NCBI RefSeq assembly: GCF_040812395.1
Contig: NZ_JBFNXH010000021.1
Span: forward strand, 1 to 64,000
Reading direction: 5' to 3'
From: Paenibacillus_E sp040812395
GTDB lineage: Bacteria > Bacillota > Bacilli > Paenibacillales > NBRC-103111
Length of the DNA stretch: 64,000 nucleotides
Position numbers and translations under genes: made by a program. The stretch's first letter is position 1. Every line of letters begins with the position of its first letter. Under the pieces are notes generated by a model that ran no database searches, was not told the DNA's origin, and was given only the letters and a program-made list of their open reading frames with translations. This document shows positions 35,453-44,482 of this stretch, one piece after another.

Positions 35453-36850
35453 TTACAGCGTTTTCGCTTTCTCGATTGCGTCCTCGATCGTGCCCACGTT
35501 ATGGAACGCAACTTCAGGAAGATCGTCGTGTTTACCTTCAAGGACTTCTTTGAAGCTTCGCACGGTTTCTTTCAATGGTACGTACAAGCCTGGGAATCCG
35601 TTGAACGGCTCAGCTACGTGAAGCGGCTGGGACAGGAACAGACGGAGACGACGCGCACGGGTTACGACCAGTTTGTCTTCATCGGACAACTCATCCATAC
35701 CCAAGATTGCGATGATATCCAGAAGCTCTTTGTAACGTTGAAGAACTTGTTTAACACCTTGTGCTACTTTATAGTGCTCTTCGCCCAAGATTTCAGGCGT
35801 CAAGATACGGGAAGAGGAAGCAAGCGGATCTACCGCAGGGAAAATACCCGCAGCCGCGATGCTACGCTCCAAGTTCGTTGTTGCGTCCAAGTGTGCGAAC
35901 GCTGTAGCTGGAGCCGGATCCGTATAGTCATCCGCAGGTACGTAAATCGCTTGAATCGATGTAACGGAACCTTTTTTCGTGGATGTAATACGCTCTTGCA
36001 ATTGACCCATTTCTGTTGCCAGTGTAGGTTGGTAACCTACCGCGGATGGCATACGACCCAGCAAGGCGGAAACCTCGGAACCCGCTTGGGTGAAACGGAA
36101 GATATTGTCGATGAACAGAAGTACGTCTCTGCCCTCAACGTCACGGAAATATTCCGCCATTGTCAAACCAGTCAAAGCTACGCGAAGACGCGCGCCTGGT
36201 GGCTCATTCATTTGACCGAACACCATCGCCGTTTTTGCGATAACGCCGGAATCTTTCATCTCGTGGTAAAGGTCATTCCCTTCACGAGTACGCTCGCCTA
36301 CACCTGCGAATACGGAGATACCGCCGTGCTCTTGCGCGATGTTGTGGATCAACTCTTGCATAGTTACGGTTTTACCTACACCCGCACCACCGAAGAGGCC
36401 GATTTTACCACCCTTAGCGTAAGGAGCCATCAGGTCAATAACTTTAATTCCTGTTTCAAGAACTTCTGACTTTGTGGACAGGTTCTCGAAAGAAGGAGCT
36501 TCTTTATGAATCGGACTGCTTAATGTACGGTCAACCTCTTCGATTCCATCGATTGGCTCACCAACGACATTGAACACGCGTCCTAGTGTTGCCGCGCCTA
36601 CAGGTACAGTAATTGGTGCGCCTGAGTCGATCGCAGCAGCGCCGCGAACAAGTCCGTCTGTCGAGGACATAGCCACGCAACGAACCAGGTTGTCACCAAG
36701 GTGAACAGCCGCTTCAACCGTGATTGTGGTTGTTTGTGCACCTTCAGTTTTTTCAATCTTGATAGCATTCAGAATTTCAGGGAGCTGTCCGCGCTCGAAC
36801 TCAACGTCGACGACAGGCCCTGTAATATTCACAACGCGCCCTTTGCTCAT
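35453..36850 (-). CDS. atpD: ATP synthase beta subunit
   Basis: Catalytic subunit of F1, about 465 residues. Walker A GGAGVGKTV, Walker B LLFIDNIFRF and the family signature PAVDPLASSS are intact, as is the DELSDED segment. The ATG of MSKGRVVN is used because AGGAGGG lies six bases upstream. The atpD-atpC gap has a small palindrome (GATTACC-CTA-GGTAATC near 35430-35450) just before the atpC ribosome binding site. Confidence 0.97.
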   Translation of the reverse strand: MSKGRVVNITGPVVDVEFERGQLPEILNAIKIEKTEGAQTTTITVEAAVHLGDNLVRCVAMSSTDGLVRGAAAIDSGAPITVPVGAATLGRVFNVVGEPIDGIEEVDRTLSSPIHKEAPSFENLSTKSEVLETGIKVIDLMAPYAKGGKIGLFGGAGVGKTVTMQELIHNIAQEHGGISVFAGVGERTREGNDLYHEMKDSGVIAKTAMVFGQMNEPPGARLRVALTGLTMAEYFRDVEGRDVLLFIDNIFRFTQAGSEVSALLGRMPSAVGYQPTLATEMGQLQERITSTKKGSVTSIQAIYVPADDYTDPAPATAFAHLDATTNLERSIAAAGIFPAVDPLASSSRILTPEILGEEHYKVAQGVKQVLQRYKELLDIIAILGMDELSDEDKLVVTRARRLRLFLSQPLHVAEPFNGFPGLYVPLKETVRSFKEVLEGKHDDLPEVAFHNVGTIEDAIEKAKTL

Positions 36851-36899
36851 GGTTTCCCTCCTAAAAAAAGCTTCGCCTCTAACCGAGGCCATTTGTCAA

Positions 36900-37757
36900 T
36901 TAAGCGTTCGCGCTAGCTCCGGCAACGATTTCCGCAATTTCTTGCGTAATCGAGGCTTGGCGTGCACGGTTGTAAGCCAGTGTATAGTTGCTGATCATCT
37001 TCGTCGCATTCTTCGTTGCAGAGTTCATCGCTGTCATCCTCGCACCGAACTCGCTTGCTTTACCTTCCAGAACTGCGCTGTATATTAGTGTTTCCGCATA
37101 TTTAGGAAGCAGTACTTCTAGTACGCCTTCCGGTGATGGTTCGTACTCGTAACTTGCAGCTGTCGCTCCCGGTACTTCCTCCATCGGAAGCAGGCGAACC
37201 ATGGTCGGAATTTGGGTGATTGCGTTTTTGAACTGGTTGTAGACCAAGAACAATTGATCGTACGTACCATTCTCGAAATTGCTTACGGCAGAAGCCGCAA
37301 TCGATTTAACATCCGAAAACTTCGGTGAATCGGGAAGACCGATTACTTCCTGTACAATCGGAATATTGCGCTTCGAGAAGAAATTGCTGCCTTTACGACC
37401 AATTACAAAAATCGAGTATTCCGCTGTGGACTTATGTCTTTCGCGGATTTCCGTCATGACTTTACGCAACACGTTGGCGTTGTAGCCACCCGCAAGCCCG
37501 CGGTCCGAAGTAATTACCAGATAACCGGTTTTCTTTACTTCACGCGTTTGCAACATAGGGTGTTTAACCCCTTTAGTGCCTGCTGCGATGCTCGCAACGA
37601 CTTCCTTCAGCTTATCCGAGTAAGGACGGGCCGATTCTGCTGCCTGCTGTGATCTTCTGAGGTTCGCTGCAGCGACCATTTCCATCGCTCTCGTAATTTG
37701 CTTCGTGTTTTGTGTCGACTTGATTTGGCGCTTAATCTCGCGCATACCTTTTGCCAT
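36900..37757 (-). CDS. atpG: ATP synthase gamma subunit
   Basis: Rotor shaft of F1, 285 residues: N-terminal MREIKRQIKSTQNTKQITRAMEMVAA coiled coil and C-terminal ITQEIAEIVAGA, both typical. TSDRGLAGGYNANVLR is the conserved central segment. AGAGGTGAGCAGGT lies before the ATG. A degenerate hairpin (GGCTTT-CC-AAAGCC) precedes it in the atpA-atpG gap. Confidence 0.96.
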   Translation of the reverse strand: MAKGMREIKRQIKSTQNTKQITRAMEMVAAANLRRSQQAAESARPYSDKLKEVVASIAAGTKGVKHPMLQTREVKKTGYLVITSDRGLAGGYNANVLRKVMTEIRERHKSTAEYSIFVIGRKGSNFFSKRNIPIVQEVIGLPDSPKFSDVKSIAASAVSNFENGTYDQLFLVYNQFKNAITQIPTMVRLLPMEEVPGATAASYEYEPSPEGVLEVLLPKYAETLIYSAVLEGKASEFGARMTAMNSATKNATKMISNYTLAYNRARQASITQEIAEIVAGASANA

Positions 37758-37889
37758 ACCTGCTCACCTCTCTTTTGAGGCTTTGGAAAGCCTTCATTCG
37801 AAGGCCTGATCTCAGGCGATAGAACCTAATATCAGGCATACTTGGAGTACTTGGTCTTCGCCATCCGGGAAGCTCAGGTACTCGCCATA

Positions 37890-39404
37890 TTATTCAGAAA
37901 CTGCGAAGCTCTTTTTAAATGTACCGATCGCTTCAGCCAGTGCTTTGTCGTTATCTGGAACCAAATCTTTGGTATCGCGAATGCTGTTCAAGATTTCCGG
38001 GCGGTTTGTTTCCAGGTAAGCCAAGAATTGTCCTTCAAAACGCGTAACGTCTTGAACCGGAATATCATCCAAGTGCCCTTTTACAACGGAGTAAAGGGAA
38101 GCTACTTGTTTCTCGAGCGAAAGCGGCTGATGCACGCCTTGTTTCAAGATTTCCAGTGTACGAACCCCGCGATCCAGACGGGCTTTAGTTGCTCTATCAA
38201 GGTCGGAACCGAACGCTGCGAATGCAGCAAGCTCACGGTATTGGGCCAAGTCTACGCGCAGTGTACCGGCAACTTTTTTCATCGCTTTCGTTTGAGCGGA
38301 GCCCCCTACCCGGGATACAGAGTTACCAACGTTAACCGCTGGACGCTGACCGGAGTAGAACAGATCGGATTCCAAGAAGATTTGTCCGTCCGTAATCGAA
38401 ATTACGTTCGTAGGAATATAAGCGGAGATATCGCCCGCTTGCGTTTCAATAAATGGAAGCGCCGTAATCGAACCGCCGCCAAGCTCGTCGCTCAGTTTAG
38501 CTGCGCGCTCCAGCAAACGGGAGTGCAAGTAGAATACGTCACCTGGGTATGCTTCACGACCCGGTGGACGACGAAGCAAGAGGGACAACTCACGGTATGC
38601 AGCCGCTTGTTTGGACAAGTCATCGTACACGATAAGCACGTGCTCGCCTTTGTACATGAAGTACTCAGCCATTGCGCAACCTGCGTATGGAGCAAGCCAC
38701 AACATTGGTGAAGGCTCGGATGCGGATGCTGTTACAACGATTGTGTAATCCAATGCGCCGGCAGCACGAAGTTTTTCAACTACGCCTACGACTGTGGATT
38801 GTTTCTGACCGATTGCAACGTAGATACATTTCACGCCGTTGCCTTTTTGGTTAAGGATCGCGTCAATCGCGATTGCTGTTTTACCTGTTTGACGGTCGCC
38901 AATGATAAGCTCACGCTGACCGCGACCGACTGGAACCATCGCGTCAATCGCTTTGATACCCGTTTGCATAGGTTCATGAACGGATTTACGAGCCATAACG
39001 CCTGGAGCCATGTTCTCTACAGGACGGAATTGCGTCGTGTTGATTGGACCATTGCCATCAACCGGTTGACCCAAGGAGTTCACAACACGGCCGAGAAGTT
39101 CATCACCAACAGGAACCTCCATGATACGGCCTGTGCGTTTCACTTGGTCGCCTTCGCGAATGTCTTTGTAAGGTCCGAGAATAACGATACCTACGTTGCT
39201 TTCCTCAAGGTTGAACGCGTAACCCAAAACGCCGTTTGGAAACTCGAGCAGCTCGCCCGCCATTACGTTTTCCAAGCCGTGAGCACGAGCGATACCGTCA
39301 CCGACTTGAATAACTGTACCTACGTCAACCACTTGTATATCGGATTTATAGTTTTCAATCTGTTGCTTAATCAATGAGCTGATTTCTTCAGGTTTGATAC
39401 TCAA
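37890..39404 (-). CDS. atpA: ATP synthase alpha subunit
   Basis: Non-catalytic nucleotide-binding subunit of F1, 504 residues. Walker A GDRQTGKTA and the signature PAVNVGNSVSRVGG are intact. The start is TTG (a TTG-AGT-ATC beginning) with GGGGTGAAG upstream. The 130-base gap to atpG contains an imperfect hairpin but no gene. Confidence 0.97.
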   Translation of the reverse strand: MSIKPEEISSLIKQQIENYKSDIQVVDVGTVIQVGDGIARAHGLENVMAGELLEFPNGVLGYAFNLEESNVGIVILGPYKDIREGDQVKRTGRIMEVPVGDELLGRVVNSLGQPVDGNGPINTTQFRPVENMAPGVMARKSVHEPMQTGIKAIDAMVPVGRGQRELIIGDRQTGKTAIAIDAILNQKGNGVKCIYVAIGQKQSTVVGVVEKLRAAGALDYTIVVTASASEPSPMLWLAPYAGCAMAEYFMYKGEHVLIVYDDLSKQAAAYRELSLLLRRPPGREAYPGDVFYLHSRLLERAAKLSDELGGGSITALPFIETQAGDISAYIPTNVISITDGQIFLESDLFYSGQRPAVNVGNSVSRVGGSAQTKAMKKVAGTLRVDLAQYRELAAFAAFGSDLDRATKARLDRGVRTLEILKQGVHQPLSLEKQVASLYSVVKGHLDDIPVQDVTRFEGQFLAYLETNRPEILNSIRDTKDLVPDNDKALAEAIGTFKKSFAVSE

Positions 39405-39497
39405 CGAACTTCACCCCTATTCTTACAGTGCTTAAAATTGAAATCCAAGTTCAAAATGTCCGCTTTCAAAACCGAAAAGTGGGCATTTAAACTATTT

Positions 39498-40031
39498 TTA
39501 AACTAATGCTTTGGATAAGCGGTCTAGCTTGCCTGCCAAGCTTCCATCATATAAACGATCACCGATGCGCACTTGAATGCCGCCGAGCAACTTAGGCTCA
39601 ACTACATTGTTCACGCGAATGGTTTTTCCCGTAACTTTGCTGAAATGTGCCGCAATTTCCGCCTGCTGATCATCCGTCAAAACAATCGCGGAGTAAACCG
39701 TTGCACTCGCTTGTCCAAGTGCTTCATTTGCGATTTTGACGTAATCTGCAACCAAAGCGGAAAGAATCGATTGTCTTCCTTTATCAATCAAGACTAGCAG
39801 CGTGTTCCACACCGGCTCGGAAACTTTGCCTTCGAAAATCTGCTTCAGCAGGTCCGTCTTGACGGAAGTCCCGATGTTCGGATGGTTCAGGAACTTCTGC
39901 AGGTCTGCATTGTCCCTAATCGCACTAGCTACAGATTTCAACTCTTCTTCTACTTGAGCAATCAAGCTTTTCGCTTGCGCTACTTCGAAAAGAGCTCTGG
40001 CATAACGCTTCGCTACGACGATGTCACTCAT
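39498..40031 (-). CDS. atpH: ATP synthase delta subunit
   Basis: Peripheral-stalk subunit linking F1 to F0, 177 residues. VAKRYARALFEVA at the N-terminus and LLGGIQVRIGDRLYDGSLAGKLDRL at the C-terminus (shortened here to GGIQVRIGD and DGSLAGKL) are family hallmarks. Its ATG overlaps the atpF stop by four bases. A 13-bp imperfect hairpin lies in the gap before atpA. Confidence 0.95.
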   Translation of the reverse strand: MSDIVVAKRYARALFEVAQAKSLIAQVEEELKSVASAIRDNADLQKFLNHPNIGTSVKTDLLKQIFEGKVSEPVWNTLLVLIDKGRQSILSALVADYVKIANEALGQASATVYSAIVLTDDQQAEIAAHFSKVTGKTIRVNNVVEPKLLGGIQVRIGDRLYDGSLAGKLDRLSKALV

Positions 40032-40513
40032 ACGTTGCCTCCTACCTCTTTGAGGTAATGCTCAACCAACTCTTCTTGTGACTTTTCGTCGATTTGTTTT
40101 TCAATAATTTTAGATGCGATCAGAACAGACATCGCGCCAACTTGGCTGCGCAAAGCCGCAACCGCTTTGTTTTTCTCATTCTCGATATCTTTAAGCGCTT
40201 CGTCTTTCAGACGAGTTGCTTCCGCTTGCGCTGCGCGAACGATTTCATCCGCTTGCTTGGAGCCTGTTTGTTTCGCTTGCTCGATAATTTCGTAAGCTTC
40301 TTTGCGCGTTTTTTGCAGCTCTTGTTTTTGTTCCTCTAGCAGTTGTTCCGCTTGCTTGCGGCTGTCTTCAGCCGTTTGAATTTGGTCTTTAACCAATTGT
40401 CTGCGTTTTTCCATCATGCCAAACAGAGGACCGAACGCAAATTTAGAAAGCAGCACATATAAAATCAAAAACGCGATAAGTTGTATCCAAAATGTGGACC
40501 ATTCAATATGCAA
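40028..40513 (-). CDS. atpF: ATP synthase b subunit
   Basis: Peripheral stalk, 161 residues: one N-terminal membrane helix (about 8-28) followed by a long charged coiled coil rich in Glu, Lys, Gln and Ala. Spacing between the c-subunit gene and delta gene is standard. GAAGGGAGTGACG lies before the ATG. Confidence 0.94.
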   Translation of the reverse strand: MHIEWSTFWIQLIAFLILYVLLSKFAFGPLFGMMEKRRQLVKDQIQTAEDSRKQAEQLLEEQKQELQKTRKEAYEIIEQAKQTGSKQADEIVRAAQAEATRLKDEALKDIENEKNKAVAALRSQVGAMSVLIASKIIEKQIDEKSQEELVEHYLKEVGGNV

Positions 40514-40591
40514 GTAACGTCACTCCCTTCTGATAACGTGGGCAAAACGAAGGCGTGGTGGCTATTACTGCCATCCCCGCCAAACGGTTTC

Positions 40592-40816
40592 TTAAGCTTT
40601 TCCCATAAAGATGAACGCAAGAACCAATGCAACGACTGGCATAGCCTCTACCAGACCTACCCCGATAAACATTGTTGTTTGAAGCGTACCACGAAGTTCT
40701 GGTTGACGGGAAATACCTTCCAGTGCGCGACCTACGATCAAACCGTTACCAATACCTGCACCAAGTGCTCCCAAACCGAATACGATACCTGCTGCTACTA
40801 ATGCTATTGCTCCCAT
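40592..40816 (-). CDS. atpE: ATP synthase c subunit (proton type)
   Basis: Rotor-ring hairpin of 74 residues: two membrane helices joined by the RQPE polar loop. The ion-binding Glu is in GLVEAMPVV (about residue 57). The residues that mark sodium-binding rings (a Gln in helix 1 and Ser/Thr directly after the Glu) are absent, so a proton ring is likely. Confidence 0.95.
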   Translation of the reverse strand: MGAIALVAAGIVFGLGALGAGIGNGLIVGRALEGISRQPELRGTLQTTMFIGVGLVEAMPVVALVLAFIFMGKA

Positions 40817-40891
40817 TGATAAAATCCTCCCTTAAACTCATAAGTTTGTTTTGTGTATTTAACTCGAGACTTCCCGAGGTCAGTCTTGCTT

Positions 40892-41599
40892 CTAATGCTG
40901 CTCTTCGTGAATCAATGTTTGCGAGATGTAAACCATTGTCAGCATCGTGAATACGAAGGCTTGAATTGCGCCTACGAACACACTAAAGCCCTGCCAAACG
41001 AAGAGAGGCGCTATTCCAAACCAGCCAGCTCCGATAATGACAGATATCATAATTTCACCTGCGTAGATGTTACCGTAAAGACGGAAAGCGAGCGTAAGCG
41101 GCTTCGATACGACCTCAATTAAATGAAGGATCAGCATCGCCCCTTTGTACTCAAAGTAGTGCGCGAAATAATGCTTCGTGTTACGCGTAATTCCCAAGTA
41201 ATGGCTTAGAACGATAACGATAACCGTAAGCGCTCCAGTAACTGCGATATCAGCAGTTGGCGATTTCCACCAAGAGACATGATCTTCAGTTACAATCGAG
41301 AACGGGAGTCCCAGCATGTTACCGATAAAGATGTACATGATGAGCGAAAGTCCCAATGCGATGAAGCCTTTACCATGTTTGGAGCCAATCGTGCTTCCAA
41401 TAATGCTTTCTACAAACTCGATCGTCCACTCCATGAAATTTTGCAATTTCGACGGATTCGTAACCGATGCTTTGCTTGCTCCTGCAATCGCGAGGATTAA
41501 CACAATCAGGGTCGTAATTCCGATCATCATGAGTGCTGATGCGTCGAAGTGAATACCCAACCACGTAAACTCTGGTGCATGATGTTCCATGTTTTCCAT
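40892..41599 (-). CDS. atpB: ATP synthase a subunit
   Basis: Membrane stator forming the proton half-channels, about 235 residues with five to six helices. The essential Arg is in LAFRLYGNIYAGE. The ATG of MENMEHHA is preferred, with AAAGGGGTG close upstream; the open frame extends five codons further. Position between atpI and atpE is standard. Confidence 0.95.
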   Translation of the reverse strand: MENMEHHAPEFTWLGIHFDASALMMIGITTLIVLILAIAGASKASVTNPSKLQNFMEWTIEFVESIIGSTIGSKHGKGFIALGLSLIMYIFIGNMLGLPFSIVTEDHVSWWKSPTADIAVTGALTVIVIVLSHYLGITRNTKHYFAHYFEYKGAMLILHLIEVVSKPLTLAFRLYGNIYAGEIMISVIIGAGWFGIAPLFVWQGFSVFVGAIQAFVFTMLTMVYISQTLIHEEQH

Positions 41600-41623
41600 T
41601 TTCACCCCTTTCATCGAATGGAA

Positions 41624-42007
41624 TTACTTCTTCGTCTTTCGAATAGAAAGAATACCCAGTACGAGTGTTGCCAATTGAGCAAAAAAGTATCCAATGATCG
41701 TTGTAGGTAACGCGATATGCTCTGGATACCGGACGGCAACCAATCCTGCGAAAGCAGCAATCGCCGCTCTTGTCAGAAATCCTAGGGTCACCTTGCGCCC
41801 CTTCTGCTCTATCGCAGCTGCTGCCATCTTATTGATTTTCCAGGCGAGAAATCTCGCATTAATGATACTGGCTAGTGAGCCAAGCATCAATCCGGCAATA
41901 TACACCCTGTAATCGACAAGAAGCGCCCATGCAGCTAAACAAAAGGATAAAAAGAAGAGAAATACATTTTGAACCGTTTTCAGAGTGGCTGAAAAGTCAT
42001 CCATCAT
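41624..42007 (-). CDS. atpI: ATP synthase subunit I
   Basis: Small membrane protein of about 127 residues with four hydrophobic helices; members of this family help assemble the c-ring. The start at the first of two adjacent ATG codons overlaps the atpZ stop by four bases and follows GGAGG at three bases; the second ATG is about as likely. The upstream open frame antisense-like extension lacks a start site. Confidence 0.82.
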   Translation of the reverse strand: MMDDFSATLKTVQNVFLFFLSFCLAAWALLVDYRVYIAGLMLGSLASIINARFLAWKINKMAAAAIEQKGRKVTLGFLTRAAIAAFAGLVAVRYPEHIALPTTIIGYFFAQLATLVLGILSIRKTKK

Positions 42008-42228
42008 AGCCCTCCGTACTGCTTTATCATGAAGTAAATGCTGATGACTCCGGTTACAAGCCCGAGTAAGAACCCGCCTAACAACCAGAGCTGTCCTCCC
42101 AGCACATGGCTCAACCATTCACCAAACCAATAACCGGCCAGTAAACAAACTACGAGGTCAATGCCAATTGCACTAGTTAATGCTGCTGCTCGCCAAGGAT
42201 TATCCTTCTTCGGATCCTGTCGTTTCAT
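42004..42228 (-). CDS. atpZ: AtpZ/AtpI-family F0F1 ATPase subunit
   Basis: First gene of the atp operon, 74 residues from MKRQDPKK, with two transmembrane helices (about 12-34 and 43-66) and the GxxxG-rich helix pair typical of AtpZ. Proposed in related bacteria to bind Mg or Ca with AtpI; I infer that only from family knowledge. AGGAGG lies five bases before the ATG and is itself the edge of a hairpin repeat. Confidence 0.82.
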   Translation of the reverse strand: MKRQDPKKDNPWRAAALTSAIGIDLVVCLLAGYWFGEWLSHVLGGQLWLLGGFLLGLVTGVISIYFMIKQYGGL

Positions 42229-42235
42229 CGCATCC

Positions 42236-42279
42236 TCCTGAAGCTTTCCCATAGGAAAACTCGCTTCGTAAGCTCATGC
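42236..42279 (-). repeat. Single copy of the about 40-bp hairpin repeat in the atp leader
   Basis: On the minus strand GCATGAGCTTACGAAGCGAG is followed by TTTTCC, TAT, GGGAAAGCTTCAGGA. It matches the unit at 9753-9796 closely and ends in the AGGAGG of atpZ, so it occupies almost the whole untranslated leader of the atp operon. Confidence 0.75.
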
Positions 42280-42294
42280 TACGAATCCTCATTT

Positions 42295-42324
42295 ATTGTA
42301 TCGAAGCCACGCAAGGTTTGTCAA
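42295..42324 (-). promoter_or_regulatory. Sigma-A promoter of the atp operon
   Basis: On the minus strand a perfect TTGACA at 42319-42324 and TACAAT at 42295-42300 are 18 bases apart. Transcription would start near 42288, so the leader runs through the hairpin repeat to atpZ. Confidence 0.85.
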
Positions 42325-42448
42325 TTGAATGAACTTCAAATGTTCGCCCTTGCTAATTGCCCTAGAGCCTTGTGGCTCTAAGGTTTGCCGATTTCAAAAC
42401 CGAACAGTCGAACTGTACGCTGTAGCGTTTGTCATGATTTTGTCACGG

Positions 42449-43585
42449 TTAGAACGCGTCAGGCCGATCAGGGGTCTTGCCGAAATGGTGGAGAATGGCT
42501 TTCACGATACGTTCTGATGCTTTCCCGTCCCCATATGGGTTGGCGGCTTGACTCATTTTGTTGTATACATTCGGGTCCGTTAATAGTGCGCGCGCACGTT
42601 TGTAGACCGTTTCCTCATCCGTCCCAACGAGCTCTAATATGCCTGCTGCGATTCCTTCTGGGCGCTCCGTTGTGTCACGAAGAACGAGAACGGGCACACC
42701 GAAGGATGGCGCCTCTTCTTGAAGGCCTCCCGAATCGGTTAGAATCATGTGCGCATGCGGATAAAAGTTGTGGAATTCGAACACATCAAAAGGCTCCACC
42801 AACTTGATGCGTGGATGATTGCCCAGAATTTCATGAGCTGGCTCTTTAACAGCCGGGCTCGGATGCACCGGATATACAATCGCAATATCCTCGAATTCAT
42901 CGGCGATACGGCGTACCGCACGGAAAATTTGGCGATGCGGCTCACCCTGTGCTTCACGGCGATGCGCCGTCATCAGAATAAGTTTGCGTCCAGCTGCCCA
43001 TTCCAGCACCGGGTGCTCAAATTCTTTCTGCACGGTGTACTGGAACACATCCGTAACGGTGTTGCCCGTTACATAGATGCGGGACTCCGGCTTGTTCTCC
43101 TTACGCAGGTTGTCTGCGGATTGTTCCGTCGGAGCAAAATGCAAATCAGCGAGCACGCCCGTTAACTGGCGATTCATTTCTTCGGGGTACGGGGACATTT
43201 TGTTCCACGTGCGAAGACCCGCTTCGACATGACCCACTTGAATTTGCTGCATGAACGCCGCATAGCTGGCGAGGAATGTCGTCAAGGTGTCGCCATGGAC
43301 AAGAATCAGATCCGGCTTCGCCTCTTGAAACACGGGCTCCAAGCCTTGGAGAACGCGCATCGTAATTTCATTCAAGGTTTGCCGATCCTTCATGACATTC
43401 AAGTCGAAGTCAGGGGTAATTTTGAAAATATCGAGCACCTGATCGAGCATTTGTCGATGCTGAGCCGTCACACAAACCAAAGATTCGATATGTTCGGGGT
43501 GCTTCTGCAGCTCCAGAATGAGCGGAGCCATTTTAATCGCTTCCGGTCTCGTTCCAAAGATGGTAATGACTTTCAAACGTTTCAT
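42449..43585 (-). CDS. wecB: UDP-N-acetylglucosamine 2-epimerase (non-hydrolysing)
   Basis: Interconverts UDP-GlcNAc and UDP-ManNAc, 378 residues. GTRPEAIKMAPL at the N-terminus, the GHVEAGLRT loop, TAHRRE and DSGGLQEEAPSFGVPVLVLR (summarised as DSGGLQEE) are typical; it corresponds to MnaA of Bacillus. The UDP-ManNAc made is the expected donor for TagA at 5.7 kb. A CTTAGAGCC/GGCTCTAGG hairpin at about 42359-42384 lies downstream, without a T run. Confidence 0.94.
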   Translation of the reverse strand: MKRLKVITIFGTRPEAIKMAPLILELQKHPEHIESLVCVTAQHRQMLDQVLDIFKITPDFDLNVMKDRQTLNEITMRVLQGLEPVFQEAKPDLILVHGDTLTTFLASYAAFMQQIQVGHVEAGLRTWNKMSPYPEEMNRQLTGVLADLHFAPTEQSADNLRKENKPESRIYVTGNTVTDVFQYTVQKEFEHPVLEWAAGRKLILMTAHRREAQGEPHRQIFRAVRRIADEFEDIAIVYPVHPSPAVKEPAHEILGNHPRIKLVEPFDVFEFHNFYPHAHMILTDSGGLQEEAPSFGVPVLVLRDTTERPEGIAAGILELVGTDEETVYKRARALLTDPNVYNKMSQAANPYGDGKASERIVKAILHHFGKTPDRPDAF

Positions 43586-43624
43586 CAGATTCTCCTCCTA
43601 AAGCTTGTCTCCGTAGACCTAAAA

Positions 43625-44254
43625 TTATTTTGTTCCGAACAATCGGTCTCCTGCGTCCCCAAGACCCGGTACAATATAACCGTGATCGTTCAGGTAATTA
43701 TCGATAGCAGCGACGTAGATATCAACGTCCGGATGTGCTTGTTGAACGGCCTTCACGCCCTCAGGCGCAGCAATAAGGCACATCAGCTTAATTTGGCTGC
43801 AGCCTCTTTTTTTCAGCACATCAATGGCAGCATTCGCTGATCCGCCCGTCGCCAGCATGGGGTCGATGACGATCAATTCCCGCTCCAGGACATCTGTAGG
43901 CAGCTTCACATAATACTCGACTGGCTGAAGCGTTTCGGGATCACGATAAAGGCCGACATGACCGACTTTAGCAGCTGGCAACAGCTTGAGGATACCGTCT
44001 ACCATGCCAAGACCCGCGCGCAGAATTGGAATTAGGCCGAGCATTCTTCCGGATATGATACGGCAATCCGCAGTCGTAACCGGAGTTTTCACCTGAACAT
44101 GCTCAAGGGGAATGTTTCTCGTAATCTCATAAGCCATTAAAGTCGCTACTTCATCAACGAGCTCCCGAAAATCCTTCGTTTTCGTATTCTCATCCCGAAT
44201 GTATGTAAGCTTGTGTTGAATGAGTGGATGATCGCAAATAAATACTTTACTCAT
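43625..44254 (-). CDS. upp: Uracil phosphoribosyltransferase
   Basis: Pyrimidine salvage enzyme making UMP from uracil and PRPP, 209 residues. The PRPP loop IDPMLATGGSA and LRAGLGMVDG are intact, and the C-terminal GLGDAGDRLFGT is the uracil-binding end. TAGGAGG precedes the ATG. Its own promoter is likely in the gap to glyA. Confidence 0.96.
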   Translation of the reverse strand: MSKVFICDHPLIQHKLTYIRDENTKTKDFRELVDEVATLMAYEITRNIPLEHVQVKTPVTTADCRIISGRMLGLIPILRAGLGMVDGILKLLPAAKVGHVGLYRDPETLQPVEYYVKLPTDVLERELIVIDPMLATGGSANAAIDVLKKRGCSQIKLMCLIAAPEGVKAVQQAHPDVDIYVAAIDNYLNDHGYIVPGLGDAGDRLFGTK

Positions 44255-44380
44255 ATATGCCTCCTATGCGTTATTCCCTCGAAAATTTTGACTCTTCACG
44301 GCAAACAAAAGTTGCATGACGAAATTTCCTCTATAGACAAAACCTATAATTTCACCGATATGTCCAAGCAAACCTTGTCC

Positions 44381-44389
44381 ATTATATCA
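44381..44389 (-). promoter_or_regulatory. Extended -10 promoter candidate for upp
   Basis: On the minus strand TGATATAAT gives a perfect TATAAT with the TGN extension. No good -35 is found. It lies about 130 bases before upp and downstream of the glyA terminator. Confidence 0.5.
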
Positions 44390-44442
44390 TATGTTATCCA
44401 ACTTATCTGCTGTAGAACCGAAAGAAAACGCAAATGAGCAAT

Positions 44443-44479
44443 AAAAAAAGACCGGCGAGGATGCCGGCCTTCTGCTTTT
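44443..44479 (-). terminator. Intrinsic terminator after glyA
   Basis: On the minus strand AGGCCGGC and GCCGGTCT pair, followed by TTTTTT, just after the glyA stop. Confidence 0.9.
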
Positions 44480-44482
44480 CAA

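Noticed and set aside
34994..36469. 491-codon plus-strand open frame opposite atpC and atpD
   Set aside because: Antisense shadow of two highly conserved genes; Cys/Arg-rich composition without family features.
37842..38711. 289-codon plus-strand open frame opposite atpA
   Set aside because: Shadow of atpA; no start site or recognisable product.
39463..42405. Shared TTCGGTTTTGAAA (minus strand) near 39466 and 42393 as a repeat family
   Set aside because: Only 13 bases are shared and the flanks differ; too little to call a repeat from this window.
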